Assembly (NCBI GenBank): GCA_015295805.1
Contig: DVEF01000089.1
Coordinates: 1 to 64,000, forward strand
Reading direction: 5' to 3'
DNA: 64,000 nt
Source of the DNA: Geminocystis sp. M7585_C2015_104
GTDB lineage: Bacteria > Cyanobacteriota > Cyanobacteriia > Cyanobacteriales > Cyanobacteriaceae
Positions 8,735 through 17,871 of this stretch are shown here, piece after piece; the stretch's first letter is position 1, and every line of letters begins with the position of its first letter. A program made the translations under genes and the position numbers. Below the pieces are notes generated by a model that worked only from the letters and a program-made list of their open reading frames with translations, made no database searches and was not told the origin of the DNA.

Positions 8735-10441
8735 ATGAGTAGGCCAAGACAACACCTATTACTCCTGGGGTTAATTGTGATTTTAAGCCTACTGCTTAGG
8801 TTAACAGAATTAGCTGCAAAACCCCTCTGGGTGGATGAAATTCTAACAGTTATATTTAGTTTAGGGCACAGTTTTGATAATAGGCCGATGCCGCAAATAT
8901 TCCCCATAGATTTTCTGCCGAATATTTTTACATTTAACCCCCAAAGTTGTGCTCAAATTGCAGAAACAGTATCTAGGGAATCCACTCATCCGCCGTTATT
9001 TTTTTGTCTGTTACATGGTTGGTTGGGGTGGATAAAGCCAAATGCGTCTCTGGAGGAAATAGTATGGCAGGCGCGTTTTTTACCAGCTGCCTTTGGGGTG
9101 GCGGCTACTGTCGCCATGTATTTTCTGGGAAGGGTGGCATTTTCTCCTACCACTGGCTTAATAGCATCAGCATTTATGGCAGTCTCTCCTTTTGCCGTTT
9201 ATTTATCTCAAGAGGCGCGTCATTACACCCTTCCCATGCTACTAATTATTCTCTCCCTGACTGAGCTAATATCAATGCAAAGGAATTATACCTGTTGGGG
9301 AAAAATTCGGGCGAAAAACTGGCTACCCTGGGTCATTTTTACCACCCTTGGTTTATACACCCATTATTTTTTCATTCTAGTATATTTCTCGCAAATTGGC
9401 GCCCTATTTTGCCGACAGTTTTGGCTCTTATGGCGGGGAGAAAAATTTAAATCTTTCTTACTCTGGAGTCGAAGTTTTTATGTCTGTCTGCTGCCATTAA
9501 TCTTATTCTCTCCCTGGCTATCGATTTTGTTACAACATTCTGGTCGTCCTGAGACTGAATGGTTTAAACCTTTTGAACCTAGCTTTTTAAATTATATCAT
9601 TCCCTTATACCAAATTATGATAGGTTGGATTTTGATGGTAATAGCATTGCCTGTAGAAACCCCCTGTCTCTGGCTTACTATTCCCTCCGCTTTGTTGATG
9701 TTTACATTTGCTTTTCTCGTAGGCAAATATGTCTGGCGGGGATTATTTCAATCATTGTACAGTGGCGATTGTCTTCAACGAGAATCTACTATTATTGTTT
9801 GTAGTTTTATTCTCTTGAATCTGCTTCAATTTTTGCTAATCATATATCTACTCGGCAAGGATATAACTTCTGCTATTCGCTATCATTTTGTCTACCACCC
9901 TGCCATTTGTCTTCTCATGGCTGCCTGTTTTACCCACCCTCTAGGGCAAAACAAACGAAAAGAGAAAATAAAACTCTCATATTCTACTGTTTTATTAGTG
10001 GGATTGTTGAGTAGTTTGTGTGTGGTTTATGGGTTGGTATTTGAAAAACCTTACAAGCCGGAATTGGTGGCCCGAAATTTGAATTTAGAGGCAGAAAAGC
10101 CTTTAATAGTTGTCTCTGGGTACAGCAAATATCAGGAAATTGCCCTGGGTTTGGAATTTGCTTTGGAATTATATAAGCAACGCCATTATCTACCAACCTA
10201 CTGGCTATTTGTTGATACTAAAAACGGCTACAATCCTGTGTGGCAATTCCTTTCCAACCTAGACAACTCCTTTGCCAGTAAATTTTCCAATTTATGGATA
10301 ATTGCGCCCGGGTTGCGTCGCCAAGATTTTCCTTCAAATTTATCTTTCTCTGGTTCTGGTATGTGTGTTATCGATTCCCAACATCATTACCGTATTGGCA
10401 TCCCTTATCAACTCTATCGTTGTTTTCCTTTTAGTAATTAA
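8735..10441 (+). CDS. GT-C membrane glycosyltransferase, family 39/83 type
   Basis: A polytopic membrane protein of 568 residues resembling the ArnT/PMT group, which transfers sugars from lipid-phosphate carriers to acceptors on the outer face of the membrane. The first hydrophobic segment (about 8-26) is followed by LWVDEI with the Asp34-Glu35 pair typical of the catalytic first loop, and THPPLFF at about 84-90 matches the second conserved loop. About ten further hydrophobic segments follow, then a soluble tail from about residue 455. Donor and acceptor cannot be deduced. A decayed copy of its 3' end lies 95 bp downstream, so a second copy once existed or the region was duplicated. Confidence 0.78.
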   Translation: MSRPRQHLLLLGLIVILSLLLRLTELAAKPLWVDEILTVIFSLGHSFDNRPMPQIFPIDFLPNIFTFNPQSCAQIAETVSRESTHPPLFFCLLHGWLGWIKPNASLEEIVWQARFLPAAFGVAATVAMYFLGRVAFSPTTGLIASAFMAVSPFAVYLSQEARHYTLPMLLIILSLTELISMQRNYTCWGKIRAKNWLPWVIFTTLGLYTHYFFILVYFSQIGALFCRQFWLLWRGEKFKSFLLWSRSFYVCLLPLILFSPWLSILLQHSGRPETEWFKPFEPSFLNYIIPLYQIMIGWILMVIALPVETPCLWLTIPSALLMFTFAFLVGKYVWRGLFQSLYSGDCLQRESTIIVCSFILLNLLQFLLIIYLLGKDITSAIRYHFVYHPAICLLMAACFTHPLGQNKRKEKIKLSYSTVLLVGLLSSLCVVYGLVFEKPYKPELVARNLNLEAEKPLIVVSGYSKYQEIALGLEFALELYKQRHYLPTYWLFVDTKNGYNPVWQFLSNLDNSFASKFSNLWIIAPGLRRQDFPSNLSFSGSGMCVIDSQHHYRIGIPYQLYRCFPFSN

Positions 10442-10480
10442 AACTTAATTGTGTTTGTTTCATAATCCGACTTTTACTAA

Positions 10481-10521
10481 GACGTGGCTGATATTCATTC
10501 AATTGATTTGTCAGCTACGTC
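10481..10521. other. Inverted repeat between the gene and its decayed copy
   Basis: GACGTGGCTGA (10481-10491) pairs with TCAGCTACGTC (10511-10521) at 10 of 11 positions across a 19-base loop. There is no T tract, so a classical terminator is doubtful. It lies exactly between the glycosyltransferase stop and the duplicated 3'-end remnant and could be a transcript end or a scar of the duplication. Confidence 0.5.
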
Positions 10522-10536
10522 GTCGTTTGGCGGTTG

Positions 10537-10690
10537 TTTTGTGTGGCAACTTTTTCCAACCTAGATAATTCTCTTGCTGGTAAATTCCTCAGGTGATTAA
10601 TGGCAGCGTCGCCGGCATCTCCCCTCAACGTCTTATCAAATTTATATTCCCCATTGGCTTTACCTTTGTTGGTTTTAGTAATTAAAACCT
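10537..10690 (+). pseudogene. Decayed duplicate of the glycosyltransferase 3' end
   Basis: The stretch repeats the last part of the gene at 8735-10441 and its trailer. TGTGTGGCAACTTTTTCCAA, CCTAGATAATTCTCTTGCTGG and TAAATTCCTCAG correspond to the gene's TGTGTGGCAATTCCTTTCCAA (10238 on), CCTAGACAACTCCTTTGCCAG and TAAATTTTCCAA. The shared ending TTTTAGTAATTAAAAC occurs at both 10431-10446 and 10672-10687. Between these anchors the copy has lost about 65 bases relative to the gene and diverged strongly. It has no open frame. The rest of the gap to 10863 shows nothing recognisable. Confidence 0.75.
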
Positions 10691-10863
10691 GGATAACGAC
10701 AATTCGATTCCCCAGCCGCCTCGTTTTTGTTCAAAAACTCCCTTATAATTCTTCTTAGTCAGTAGGGTTGACCGAAGTTAAGCTAAATTCTGAGATACCA
10801 ACTGGGAGCATTTGTACATAGGTAATTAAACCAAAAGCGGAGAAGTTTGTTATTATCCACTTA

Positions 10864-12288
10864 CTAGTTTTTACGAGTAAACAGGAATATATCATCCCGT
10901 TGGTATACTAGTATAAAGTCATTGTTGGTAAGCAGAAAATTAATTAGCCTTTTCATCTCCTCTTGGGAGGTGGGATAGCCGGGGTTTTTAGCATTAAGGA
11001 GAATGTATTTGCTTTTAACAACCTGCTGATAGTCTATAGTCTCGTCAGCCAGGTAAACCGTCTCACGATGAGTGAGATGAGGCGCGTATCTATGGTTGGT
11101 AAATACCACCTCTTTGTTATCAATTAATTCTATAGCTTTCCTAGTAGCCTGCCATTGGTGAACATCTCTCCAATAGGATGTCGGTGTGATGGGCAAGAAT
11201 GCTGTCCATCTTGTCAAAGCCAGAAACATTATCAAGGCCCAGATTCTTATTTTTATGTCTTTTGATAACAGGGTTTTTTGTCTACCTAAACTGGCGACAG
11301 CTGTTATAATCAAAAAGGGAACTATAGGAATAGAATATTGGTATACCAGGTTTTTTTGCGGAAGATAATCAGCCAGCAGGTTGATAACGATAGTGGGAAT
11401 TGCCGGAAGCAAATTATCTATTTCTTGCCAGGCTATTATGGGTATAACAGGAATAAATAAAAGGGTCAGATATTCAAGGTTAGGCAGAGTAAGAAGGTGG
11501 GATAAAACTGTTTTTGGTTTGGTGAAAACATTAACTATAATCTCTATAACACTATTACCTAAATAAGAATACCTCCCGACTGCTGCGGCTTCCTCGCCAC
11601 TGAATTTAGGTATGACTATTTGAGAGGAGATTATAAACCATAAAACTCCCATAGATGTTGCCACTAAACCCTCTATTTTTCTGCGTCTAAATAGCAACAG
11701 CCATAGTCCCATCGCCGCTACATTTAAAGACAATACTGCCTTGCATCCTAGTATGAGAATAATACTGGCTACAAACCAATACCATCTTCTTCGAAGTGAA
11801 TAACTATTTCCAAAGGCATTACTGGCTAAAGTAGCTATAAAAAACAATGGCGTGGCTATTGTCTCCGGGTGGAAGTCGAAAATATTCACGTTGAATATTA
11901 CCGGATATAGCCAATAAACTAGGCATATTGTCCTCGATTTTTCCCCATTAATTCCGAAAAGAGAACAAATTTTTATCAGAGGCAAAACTGCTAACGATAA
12001 GGAGAGTGATTGGATAAAAAATAGCCAATATACTGACGGATAAAGGGAGTATAATGTAGCAATTGGATAGAGAATAAAGGCAGCATGATCCCCTAATATA
12101 TGCAATCCCCTAAAGGTGATATAGGGATTTTTTCCCCGGGAAATCAGATAGACTGCATTGTCGAAAATCCCTAAGTCATAGGCGGCAGAATGGAATAATA
12201 AATGACGGATTACACTGGCAAGGAATAAAATTAAAAAGCTAAACAATGTCTGGAGACTAAGGGCATTTAGAAACTTGAAATATTGCAT
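10864..12288 (-). CDS. DUF2079 family membrane protein
   Basis: A 474-residue protein with about ten to twelve hydrophobic segments, recognisable as DUF2079 by its first loop: HSAAYDLGIFDNAVYLISRG, then HILGDHAAFILYP and YPSVYWLFFIQS (about residues 34-95). The fold belongs to the GT-C superfamily, and the Asp in YDLGIFD occupies the place of the acidic catalytic residues of those enzymes; the true activity is unknown. The soluble C-terminus (about 385-474) contains NHRYAPHLTHRETVYL. With the upstream GT-C gene it suggests a role in envelope glycan or lipid modification, which is inference. Its ATG is 6 bp from the first ATG of the divergent gene. Confidence 0.85.
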   Translation of the reverse strand: MQYFKFLNALSLQTLFSFLILFLASVIRHLLFHSAAYDLGIFDNAVYLISRGKNPYITFRGLHILGDHAAFILYPIATLYSLYPSVYWLFFIQSLSLSLAVLPLIKICSLFGINGEKSRTICLVYWLYPVIFNVNIFDFHPETIATPLFFIATLASNAFGNSYSLRRRWYWFVASIILILGCKAVLSLNVAAMGLWLLLFRRRKIEGLVATSMGVLWFIISSQIVIPKFSGEEAAAVGRYSYLGNSVIEIIVNVFTKPKTVLSHLLTLPNLEYLTLLFIPVIPIIAWQEIDNLLPAIPTIVINLLADYLPQKNLVYQYSIPIVPFLIITAVASLGRQKTLLSKDIKIRIWALIMFLALTRWTAFLPITPTSYWRDVHQWQATRKAIELIDNKEVVFTNHRYAPHLTHRETVYLADETIDYQQVVKSKYILLNAKNPGYPTSQEEMKRLINFLLTNNDFILVYQRDDIFLFTRKN

Positions 12289-12410
12289 GATATATGTTAC
12301 AATCGCCTCCAGGAGGAAGGGGAAAGATTAGACAATCAGAATTAACATTGTACAGAATTGAGACTGTAAGTAGACAAGCTTGTAAGAGAGAGTCTGGTAA
12401 ACAAAATAAA

Positions 12411-13034
12411 GTGAAACACACCTACATTTTGTTTTACAAACCCTATAACGTCTTGTGTCAGTTTACAGATAATAGCCCAAAGAAAGAGGAAAGACAAACC
12501 CTAAAAGACTATATCCCAATACCTGATGTGTATCCGGTGGGGAGACTGGATTTGGATAGTGAGGGGTTGTTGCTATTAACCGACGATGGCAGAGTACAAT
12601 ATCGTCTTTGTAATCCGAGTTTTGCCCACCCACGCACTTACTGGGTACAAGTGGAAAATATACCTAATGAAGAAGCCCTAAAACAACTGGAAAGGGGGGT
12701 AATAATCCAGGGGAGAAAAACAAGAAAAGCTATAGTACGTGTGCTAGAATCAGAACCAGAGTTACCCCCTAGAAATCCCCCCATCCGCTATCGTAAAAGC
12801 ATTCCCACCGCGTGGCTGGAAATAACCCTCACCGAAGGCAGAAATAGACAAGTCAGGAGGATGACAGCTGCCGTGGGATACCCCACCCTACGTCTGGTAA
12901 GGGTGAGAATCGGGGTTACCCCCACCCTCCATTTTACCCTCGAGGGATTAAAACCAGGACAGTGGCGATTCCTTACCCCTCAGGAAGAGAAAATTTTAGT
13001 CTCCCTAGTCACTAACTATTCTAAGCACAAATAA
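12411..13034 (+). CDS. rluE: RsuA/RluE-type rRNA pseudouridine synthase
   Basis: A cytosolic pseudouridine synthase of the RsuA/RluB/E/F family modifying rRNA. The catalytic motif [17 protein letters not shown] carries the nucleophilic Asp; the start [15 protein letters not shown] and the late [10 protein letters not shown] are also diagnostic. There is no N-terminal S4 domain, which fits RluE (23S rRNA U2457 in E. coli) rather than RsuA or RluB; the target base is inferred. An in-frame ATG at 12294 would add 39 residues with no family resemblance and would leave 5 bp for two divergent promoters, so I prefer the GTG at 12411. The absence of a clear ribosome site leaves this open. Confidence 0.85.
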   Translation: MKHTYILFYKPYNVLCQFTDNSPKKEERQTLKDYIPIPDVYPVGRLDLDSEGLLLLTDDGRVQYRLCNPSFAHPRTYWVQVENIPNEEALKQLERGVIIQGRKTRKAIVRVLESEPELPPRNPPIRYRKSIPTAWLEITLTEGRNRQVRRMTAAVGYPTLRLVRVRIGVTPTLHFTLEGLKPGQWRFLTPQEEKILVSLVTNYSKHK

Positions 13035-14873
13035 CTATTCTAAAACACAAACTACCCTAAAGCCGATGAAATTGTAACAGGCTTCGGGGGGATAACTATT
13101 GCGTTTAGCACTACGACAGTATCTAGCAGGTAGCGCAAAAGAGCCTCCCCTCACAACTCTATTTTGGTTACTCATGGTAGAATAGTGGGGAGAACCATCT
13201 CTGGGGGTAGAGGTATAACTGCTAGTATAATGATCCTCACACCATTCCCAAACATTGCCATGACAGTCATATAAACCGAAGGGATTGGGATAGAAGTTGT
13301 CTACGGGGGTGGTTTTTCTTTCTCTGAGACTAGTATTTTTACCGCCTTGTTTTTGCGGATTGTAATTGGCTACTTCGGGGGTGATGACATCGCCGAAGGA
13401 GTAGCGGGTTTGGGTATTGCCGCGACAGGCATACTCCCATTCTGCCTCGGTAGGGAGACGGTAATTCCTACCAGTATATTTGCTTAGGCGTTTACAGAAT
13501 TCTTGGGCGTCAAACCAGGAGACTCTTTCCACAGGCAGGTTATCTCCCTTAAAAGCAGCTGGTTTAGGTTTAAGAGGACGAACAATCTTGGGGAAACGGG
13601 ATACCACCCTCCATTGTAGCTGAGTGATGGGATATTTGCTAATATAGAAGGGACCTAGGGAGACTAGATGTTGTGGTCCCTCGTCATTGTCCCTACCCTC
13701 TTCATCGTTGTTGGAGCCCATTAGGAATTTGCCACCGGGAATAAATATCATTTCCAGGTTGACCCCCTCTCCCAGGTATTCTACAAAGAATTGTGCCTCA
13801 CGGGTAGTTAATTTTTTCTCCACCTTGGAAACTAAACCCAAAAAAGTTTTCTTGAGGGACAGGCTAATGGTCTCAAAGGTGAATTTTTCGATGTTAGGAT
13901 AGTTATATCTAGGTCTGGTGAGGGTAGGCAGGGGTGCAGTTAAGTCTGCCGGTTGTACTACTGTTTCCTCGTTTTTTTCTGTTATCTCTTCTTCTTCTTG
14001 TGTCAAGGTGGGAGTTGAAGGCAAATCCACTGTTGGGGATGCAGCCATCATTTCCGGGGAATCTTTGAATAATTCTAACCAGTCTCTGAGACAGTGAGGG
14101 CGTTGTTTTACGTCCATTGCCATCCCTTTAAGGATAGCATCGTTAAAGATGTCACTGAGATTGGGATTATAATGCTTGGGAGGTATGAGAGGCTGAAGGT
14201 TACGTAAATTGGCGGAAGTGGGCAGTTGGGCGGTAACCAATACGTATAAGGTGGCGGCTAAAGAGTAAACGTCACTGTAGACTCCCAATTTGCCATTTTC
14301 TTGCCATCTTTCGGGGGGGGAGAAACAATCTAGGCCTTGGTAGGTTTTTCTCCTCTGGGCAAAGACAAACAACTTAATTGCCCAACCATAGTCTATGATA
14401 ATAGGTTCTTTTGTTTCTTGTTCCAAGATGATATTCTGAGGTTTGATATTTAGGTGAAGACAGCGATTCTGATGGAGGAGGTTTAGGGCGGTGGCTATTT
14501 TCCTGGTTAATATCAAAGCCTCGGAGGGGGAGAATTTCCCTTGGTTGTCGAGATAGGTAGCCAAGTCAACCCCCTGAGGGTATTCCATCACCATGTAGAC
14601 AATATCCTCTTCTACAAACACCTGAGGATAAAGTTTGACTATGTAGGGATTCTGACAATTATTTGCCACTTGCCGTGCCTGTTGAATCAGTTTTTTTGTC
14701 AAATCCCCTTTTTCCGCACCCATTAGGTCCGCTATTTCCGTAGCTACAATTGTCACTAATTTGTTACGGCTAGTTTCTCGGGCGCGATAGAAAACACCAA
14801 CACCCCCCCTAAGAATAGACTCGATGACGAATTGGCCGTTATTGAGGGTTTTCCCTTTTTTCCAACTGCTCAT
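13035..14873 (-). CDS. Pseudokinase-FGE (sulfatase-modifying) fusion protein
   Basis: 612 residues with an N-terminal Ser/Thr-kinase fold (about 12-275), a linker rich in Pro, Thr and Glu (about 276-325), and a C-terminal formylglycine-generating-enzyme-like domain (about 370-612). The kinase half looks inactive: the catalytic loop reads HLNIKPQN (Asn142 in place of the catalytic Asp), the metal motif is DYG (161-163), and the lysine of the VAIK strand is missing in LVTIVATEI (39-47). The FGE half has MIFIPGGKFLMGS, RLPTEAEWEYACRG, GNVWEWCEDHY and VVRGGSF, with one Cys (ARYCRSAKR) where true FGE has a redox pair, so it may only bind. Kinase-FGE fusions are known in cyanobacteria; their function is unclear. 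Confidence 0.85.
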   Translation of the reverse strand: MSSWKKGKTLNNGQFVIESILRGGVGVFYRARETSRNKLVTIVATEIADLMGAEKGDLTKKLIQQARQVANNCQNPYIVKLYPQVFVEEDIVYMVMEYPQGVDLATYLDNQGKFSPSEALILTRKIATALNLLHQNRCLHLNIKPQNIILEQETKEPIIIDYGWAIKLFVFAQRRKTYQGLDCFSPPERWQENGKLGVYSDVYSLAATLYVLVTAQLPTSANLRNLQPLIPPKHYNPNLSDIFNDAILKGMAMDVKQRPHCLRDWLELFKDSPEMMAASPTVDLPSTPTLTQEEEEITEKNEETVVQPADLTAPLPTLTRPRYNYPNIEKFTFETISLSLKKTFLGLVSKVEKKLTTREAQFFVEYLGEGVNLEMIFIPGGKFLMGSNNDEEGRDNDEGPQHLVSLGPFYISKYPITQLQWRVVSRFPKIVRPLKPKPAAFKGDNLPVERVSWFDAQEFCKRLSKYTGRNYRLPTEAEWEYACRGNTQTRYSFGDVITPEVANYNPQKQGGKNTSLRERKTTPVDNFYPNPFGLYDCHGNVWEWCEDHYTSSYTSTPRDGSPHYSTMSNQNRVVRGGSFALPARYCRSAKRNSYPPEACYNFIGFRVVCVLE

Positions 14874-14979
14874 GGGTATCCTAAACCACCATACCGTTGA
14901 CTGTTGTTTGTTATCTTAAGTTCCGATTATCTCCTACAATAGTGAATAGTGGAGAATACCTACAAAGAGAAGAGATTTA

Positions 14980-15534
14980 ATGAATCTGGAGGAAATTGTT
15001 GAACAGGCCATCAAAACTGGGTATTTGACTCCTACTATGGAAGCGGAGATTAGCAGGATATGTGAGGCTTCCGAGGAGTTAACGGCAGCAGAGTATAGGG
15101 CGTTGGATAGACTCATGGGCGCCTTGTTGGCGGGGGAGATTACTGCCTCTCCCAAAAAACGGTTTATCAATGTGATGGAGGAGTTGGTAGTGACTGAGGT
15201 AATCAATAGGGTGGCGGAAATCGAAACTACAAGCGATGTTGATTTGGATGTGGGAGACATTGCCGCCTATGCCCTCAATCGACTCCCCCCCCTCTATGCT
15301 ACCACAGAAGAAGGAGCATCTTTCCAACGCCAAAAGGCCAAACAGGAATTGCAACCCCTAATTATTCAACGGGTAGAGGAGGCCATTGAGCGTTATCTCA
15401 ACTGTCCTCGATTTTACCCTGAAAGGAAGGCTTTGGGTCATTCTAACACTCCCACTGTTTTTGAACAAGTCAGTCGTCTTCTCTCTTCCCAGGCTTCTCG
15501 ATACGAAACGCCTCTAAACCAAAACGAGGAGTAA
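14980..15534 (+). CDS. ComFB-domain protein
   Basis: A 184-residue soluble protein. Residues about 62-140 form a ComFB domain: KRFINVMEELVVTEVINRV, then VGDIAAYALNRLPPLYATTE. Residues 1-60 are an extra helical segment (EEIVEQAIKTGYLTPTMEAEI) found in longer cyanobacterial members. Cyanobacterial ComFB/CdgR-type proteins have been reported as c-di-GMP receptors, so a nucleotide-sensing role is plausible but inferred. The start has GAGAAGAG about 9 bases upstream. It ends 10 bp before the ctaA start and probably shares its transcript; it diverges from the pseudokinase gene. Confidence 0.82.
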   Translation: MNLEEIVEQAIKTGYLTPTMEAEISRICEASEELTAAEYRALDRLMGALLAGEITASPKKRFINVMEELVVTEVINRVAEIETTSDVDLDVGDIAAYALNRLPPLYATTEEGASFQRQKAKQELQPLIIQRVEEAIERYLNCPRFYPERKALGHSNTPTVFEQVSRLLSSQASRYETPLNQNEE

Positions 15535-15544
15535 TCTGAATACT

Positions 15545-17833
15545 ATGCTTTCTCACCGTTTTAATACTGACACCTACTCCCACCAGGATACACAAAGGGC
15601 AGTATTAGACATAGAGGGGATGAGGTGTAGTGCTTGTGTGAGGGCAGTAGAAAGACAACTTACCAGACAGAAGGGGGTAGTTTCTGCCCAAGTCAATCTG
15701 ATTACTTCTATCGCTACAGTACAATACAAACCAGAAGAGGTAAAACCGGAAGTCTTGGCGGAGAGGCTAACAGCCTTGGGGTTTCCCTCCCGGGTGAGGA
15801 AGGGGAAGGATTGGGAGAAGGAGCAAACGGAATTCTGGCGGCAAAAAAGGGAAGAAGAAAGGAGAAAATGGCACATAGAGCTGATTTTTGCCTTCTTACT
15901 CCTGTTTTTATCCTCTATAGGCCATTTAAACCCCCATGCCTCCCATTTTCCCTCTCACTGGGTTTTAGCTACTCTAGCCATCCTCTTCCCTGGAAGGGAA
16001 ATAATACTAGACGGCTTTACGGGGTTGTGGCATAGACGGGCTAATATGAATACCCTGATAGCACTAGGAACCATTAGTGCTTATGTTACCAGCTGTCTGG
16101 CTTTGGCTTTCCCACAGTGGGGATGGGAGTGTTTTTTTGACGAGCCTGTCATGTTACTGGGTTTCGTGTTTTTGGGGAGGGTATTGGAGGGAAAGGCCAG
16201 AAATAAGGCTATGGAGTCTATGGAAACTCTCCTTTTCCTAACGCCAACCATCGCCCGTGTGGTGGCAAGGGGAAGACAAGAGGATGAAGGAGTGATGATA
16301 CCGGCTTGTCAGGTGAAATCAGGGGAGTGGGTTAGGGTTTTAAAGGGAGAGAAGTTTCCTGTAGACGGCGTGGTGGTGGTAGGGGAAACAGTAGTAGACG
16401 AGTCTCACCTGACAGGGGAGTCTATCCCAGTGGCAAAGAAACAAGGGGATACTGTTGCCGCGGGAAGTCTTAATCTGGGAAACCCCGTCACCGTGGAAAC
16501 AATCCATGTGGGCGGTGATACCATTGTAGGACAAATCGTTCGTGTTGTCCAGGAGGCACAAACCCGAAAGGCACCAGTGGAAAAATGGGCAGACTGGGTG
16601 GCAGGTTATTTTGTCTATGGTATCTTTCTGTTGTCGCTTTTGACCTTCTGTTTTTGGTATTTTTGGGGCACCCGCTTTTGGCTACCACCAGCTGCCAGTA
16701 AAGCCTCCTTTAGCCTGAAACTGGCTATTAGCGTTTTGGTTGTGGCATGCCCTTGTGCCTTGGGACTAGCTACCCCCATTGCTATCCTGGTAGGTACCAC
16801 CCTTGGGGCTAGTATAGGTATACTGATTAAAGGGGGGGATGTCCTGGAAAAACTACAGCGGGTTACAAAAGTAGTATTTGACAAGACTGGCACCCTCACC
16901 CAGGGCAAACCGGAAGTAACCAATATTATCAGCTTTCACGAGGGGCTTGAAGAAAAACAAATCCTCCAGATAGCCGCCAGTTTAGAGATTAACAGCAATC
17001 ACCCCTTCGCTTGGGCTATCGTCAGAAGAGCAAAACAACTAGATTTACCCCTGTTGCCCATCCAACAGTCTACAGAGGAAACCGGTTTTGGGGTAAAGGG
17101 CTACTTGGCCAACTGCCCCTACTATCTTGGTAACGCAGCGTGGCTACGAAAAAACCACCTAACCCTGCCACCCCAGCTAACCCATCTGGCAGACTCCCTC
17201 CAACAAGAGGGGAAAACCGTTTTATATTTGGCACGAGACGATGCTATAATGGCCATGATGGCCCTGGCTGACCCGATAAAACCCCATGCCCAAGAAACGG
17301 TGGCACAGCTAAAGCAAATGGGCTTCTCCCTGGCTGTTCTCAGTGGCGATCACCCGACGGTAGTTGAAACTATTGCTCAACAACTCCAAATAACAGAATA
17401 CTACGGAGGGCTTACAGCTTTGGAGAAGGGAAAGCTATTGACCAAGTGGCCATATGTCGCCATGGTAGGGGATGGGATTAACGACGCCCCTGCCATGGCT
17501 CAGGCTTTTGTAGCCATTGCTATGGGGGATAAAACCCAAGTGGCAATCCAAGCCGCTGATGTGGTATTGCTTCATGGACACCTCCCGGACTTACTCTCCT
17601 TATTCCGTCTTAGTAAGGCCACCTTTAACAAAATTAAACAAAATCTGTTTTGGGCTCTAAGTTATAATGCCACTGCCCTCCCCCTGGCCACAGGCGTCTT
17701 CTTCCCCTGGCAACACTGGTGGCTTAACCCTAGCACTGCCGCTGCCCTGATGGCCTTTAGTTCCCTTTTTGTGGTTGCCAATTCCCTTCTATTGTTACAA
17801 AAGTCATCTTCCCTTTCACAGGATTATACTTAA
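15545..17833 (+). CDS. ctaA: Copper-transporting P1B-type ATPase, CtaA-like
   Basis: An ATP-driven copper(I) transporter of the cytoplasmic membrane, 762 residues. In order: an N-terminal heavy-metal domain with GMRCSAC (Cys28, Cys31), eight hydrophobic segments, the actuator loop with LTGES, the membrane metal site CPC (402-404), the phosphorylated Asp446 in DKTGTLT, a nucleotide-binding HP motif in NSNHPFAW, and the hinge GDGINDAPAM near 643. Cyanobacteria have CtaA (copper supply from the plasma membrane) and PacS (thylakoid). The segment FFDEPVMLLGFVFLGRVLE resembles CtaA rather than PacS, so CtaA is my call. I saw no CopZ/Atx1 chaperone gene nearby. Confidence 0.9.
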   Translation: MLSHRFNTDTYSHQDTQRAVLDIEGMRCSACVRAVERQLTRQKGVVSAQVNLITSIATVQYKPEEVKPEVLAERLTALGFPSRVRKGKDWEKEQTEFWRQKREEERRKWHIELIFAFLLLFLSSIGHLNPHASHFPSHWVLATLAILFPGREIILDGFTGLWHRRANMNTLIALGTISAYVTSCLALAFPQWGWECFFDEPVMLLGFVFLGRVLEGKARNKAMESMETLLFLTPTIARVVARGRQEDEGVMIPACQVKSGEWVRVLKGEKFPVDGVVVVGETVVDESHLTGESIPVAKKQGDTVAAGSLNLGNPVTVETIHVGGDTIVGQIVRVVQEAQTRKAPVEKWADWVAGYFVYGIFLLSLLTFCFWYFWGTRFWLPPAASKASFSLKLAISVLVVACPCALGLATPIAILVGTTLGASIGILIKGGDVLEKLQRVTKVVFDKTGTLTQGKPEVTNIISFHEGLEEKQILQIAASLEINSNHPFAWAIVRRAKQLDLPLLPIQQSTEETGFGVKGYLANCPYYLGNAAWLRKNHLTLPPQLTHLADSLQQEGKTVLYLARDDAIMAMMALADPIKPHAQETVAQLKQMGFSLAVLSGDHPTVVETIAQQLQITEYYGGLTALEKGKLLTKWPYVAMVGDGINDAPAMAQAFVAIAMGDKTQVAIQAADVVLLHGHLPDLLSLFRLSKATFNKIKQNLFWALSYNATALPLATGVFFPWQHWWLNPSTAAALMAFSSLFVVANSLLLLQKSSSLSQDYT

Positions 17834-17871
17834 GTGTTTCTTTAAAGATAAAATAAAGAACAGATGGCATA

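Noticed and set aside
10481-10521. Rho-independent terminator
   Set aside because: No T tract follows the stem and the loop is 19 bases, so I list it only as an inverted repeat.
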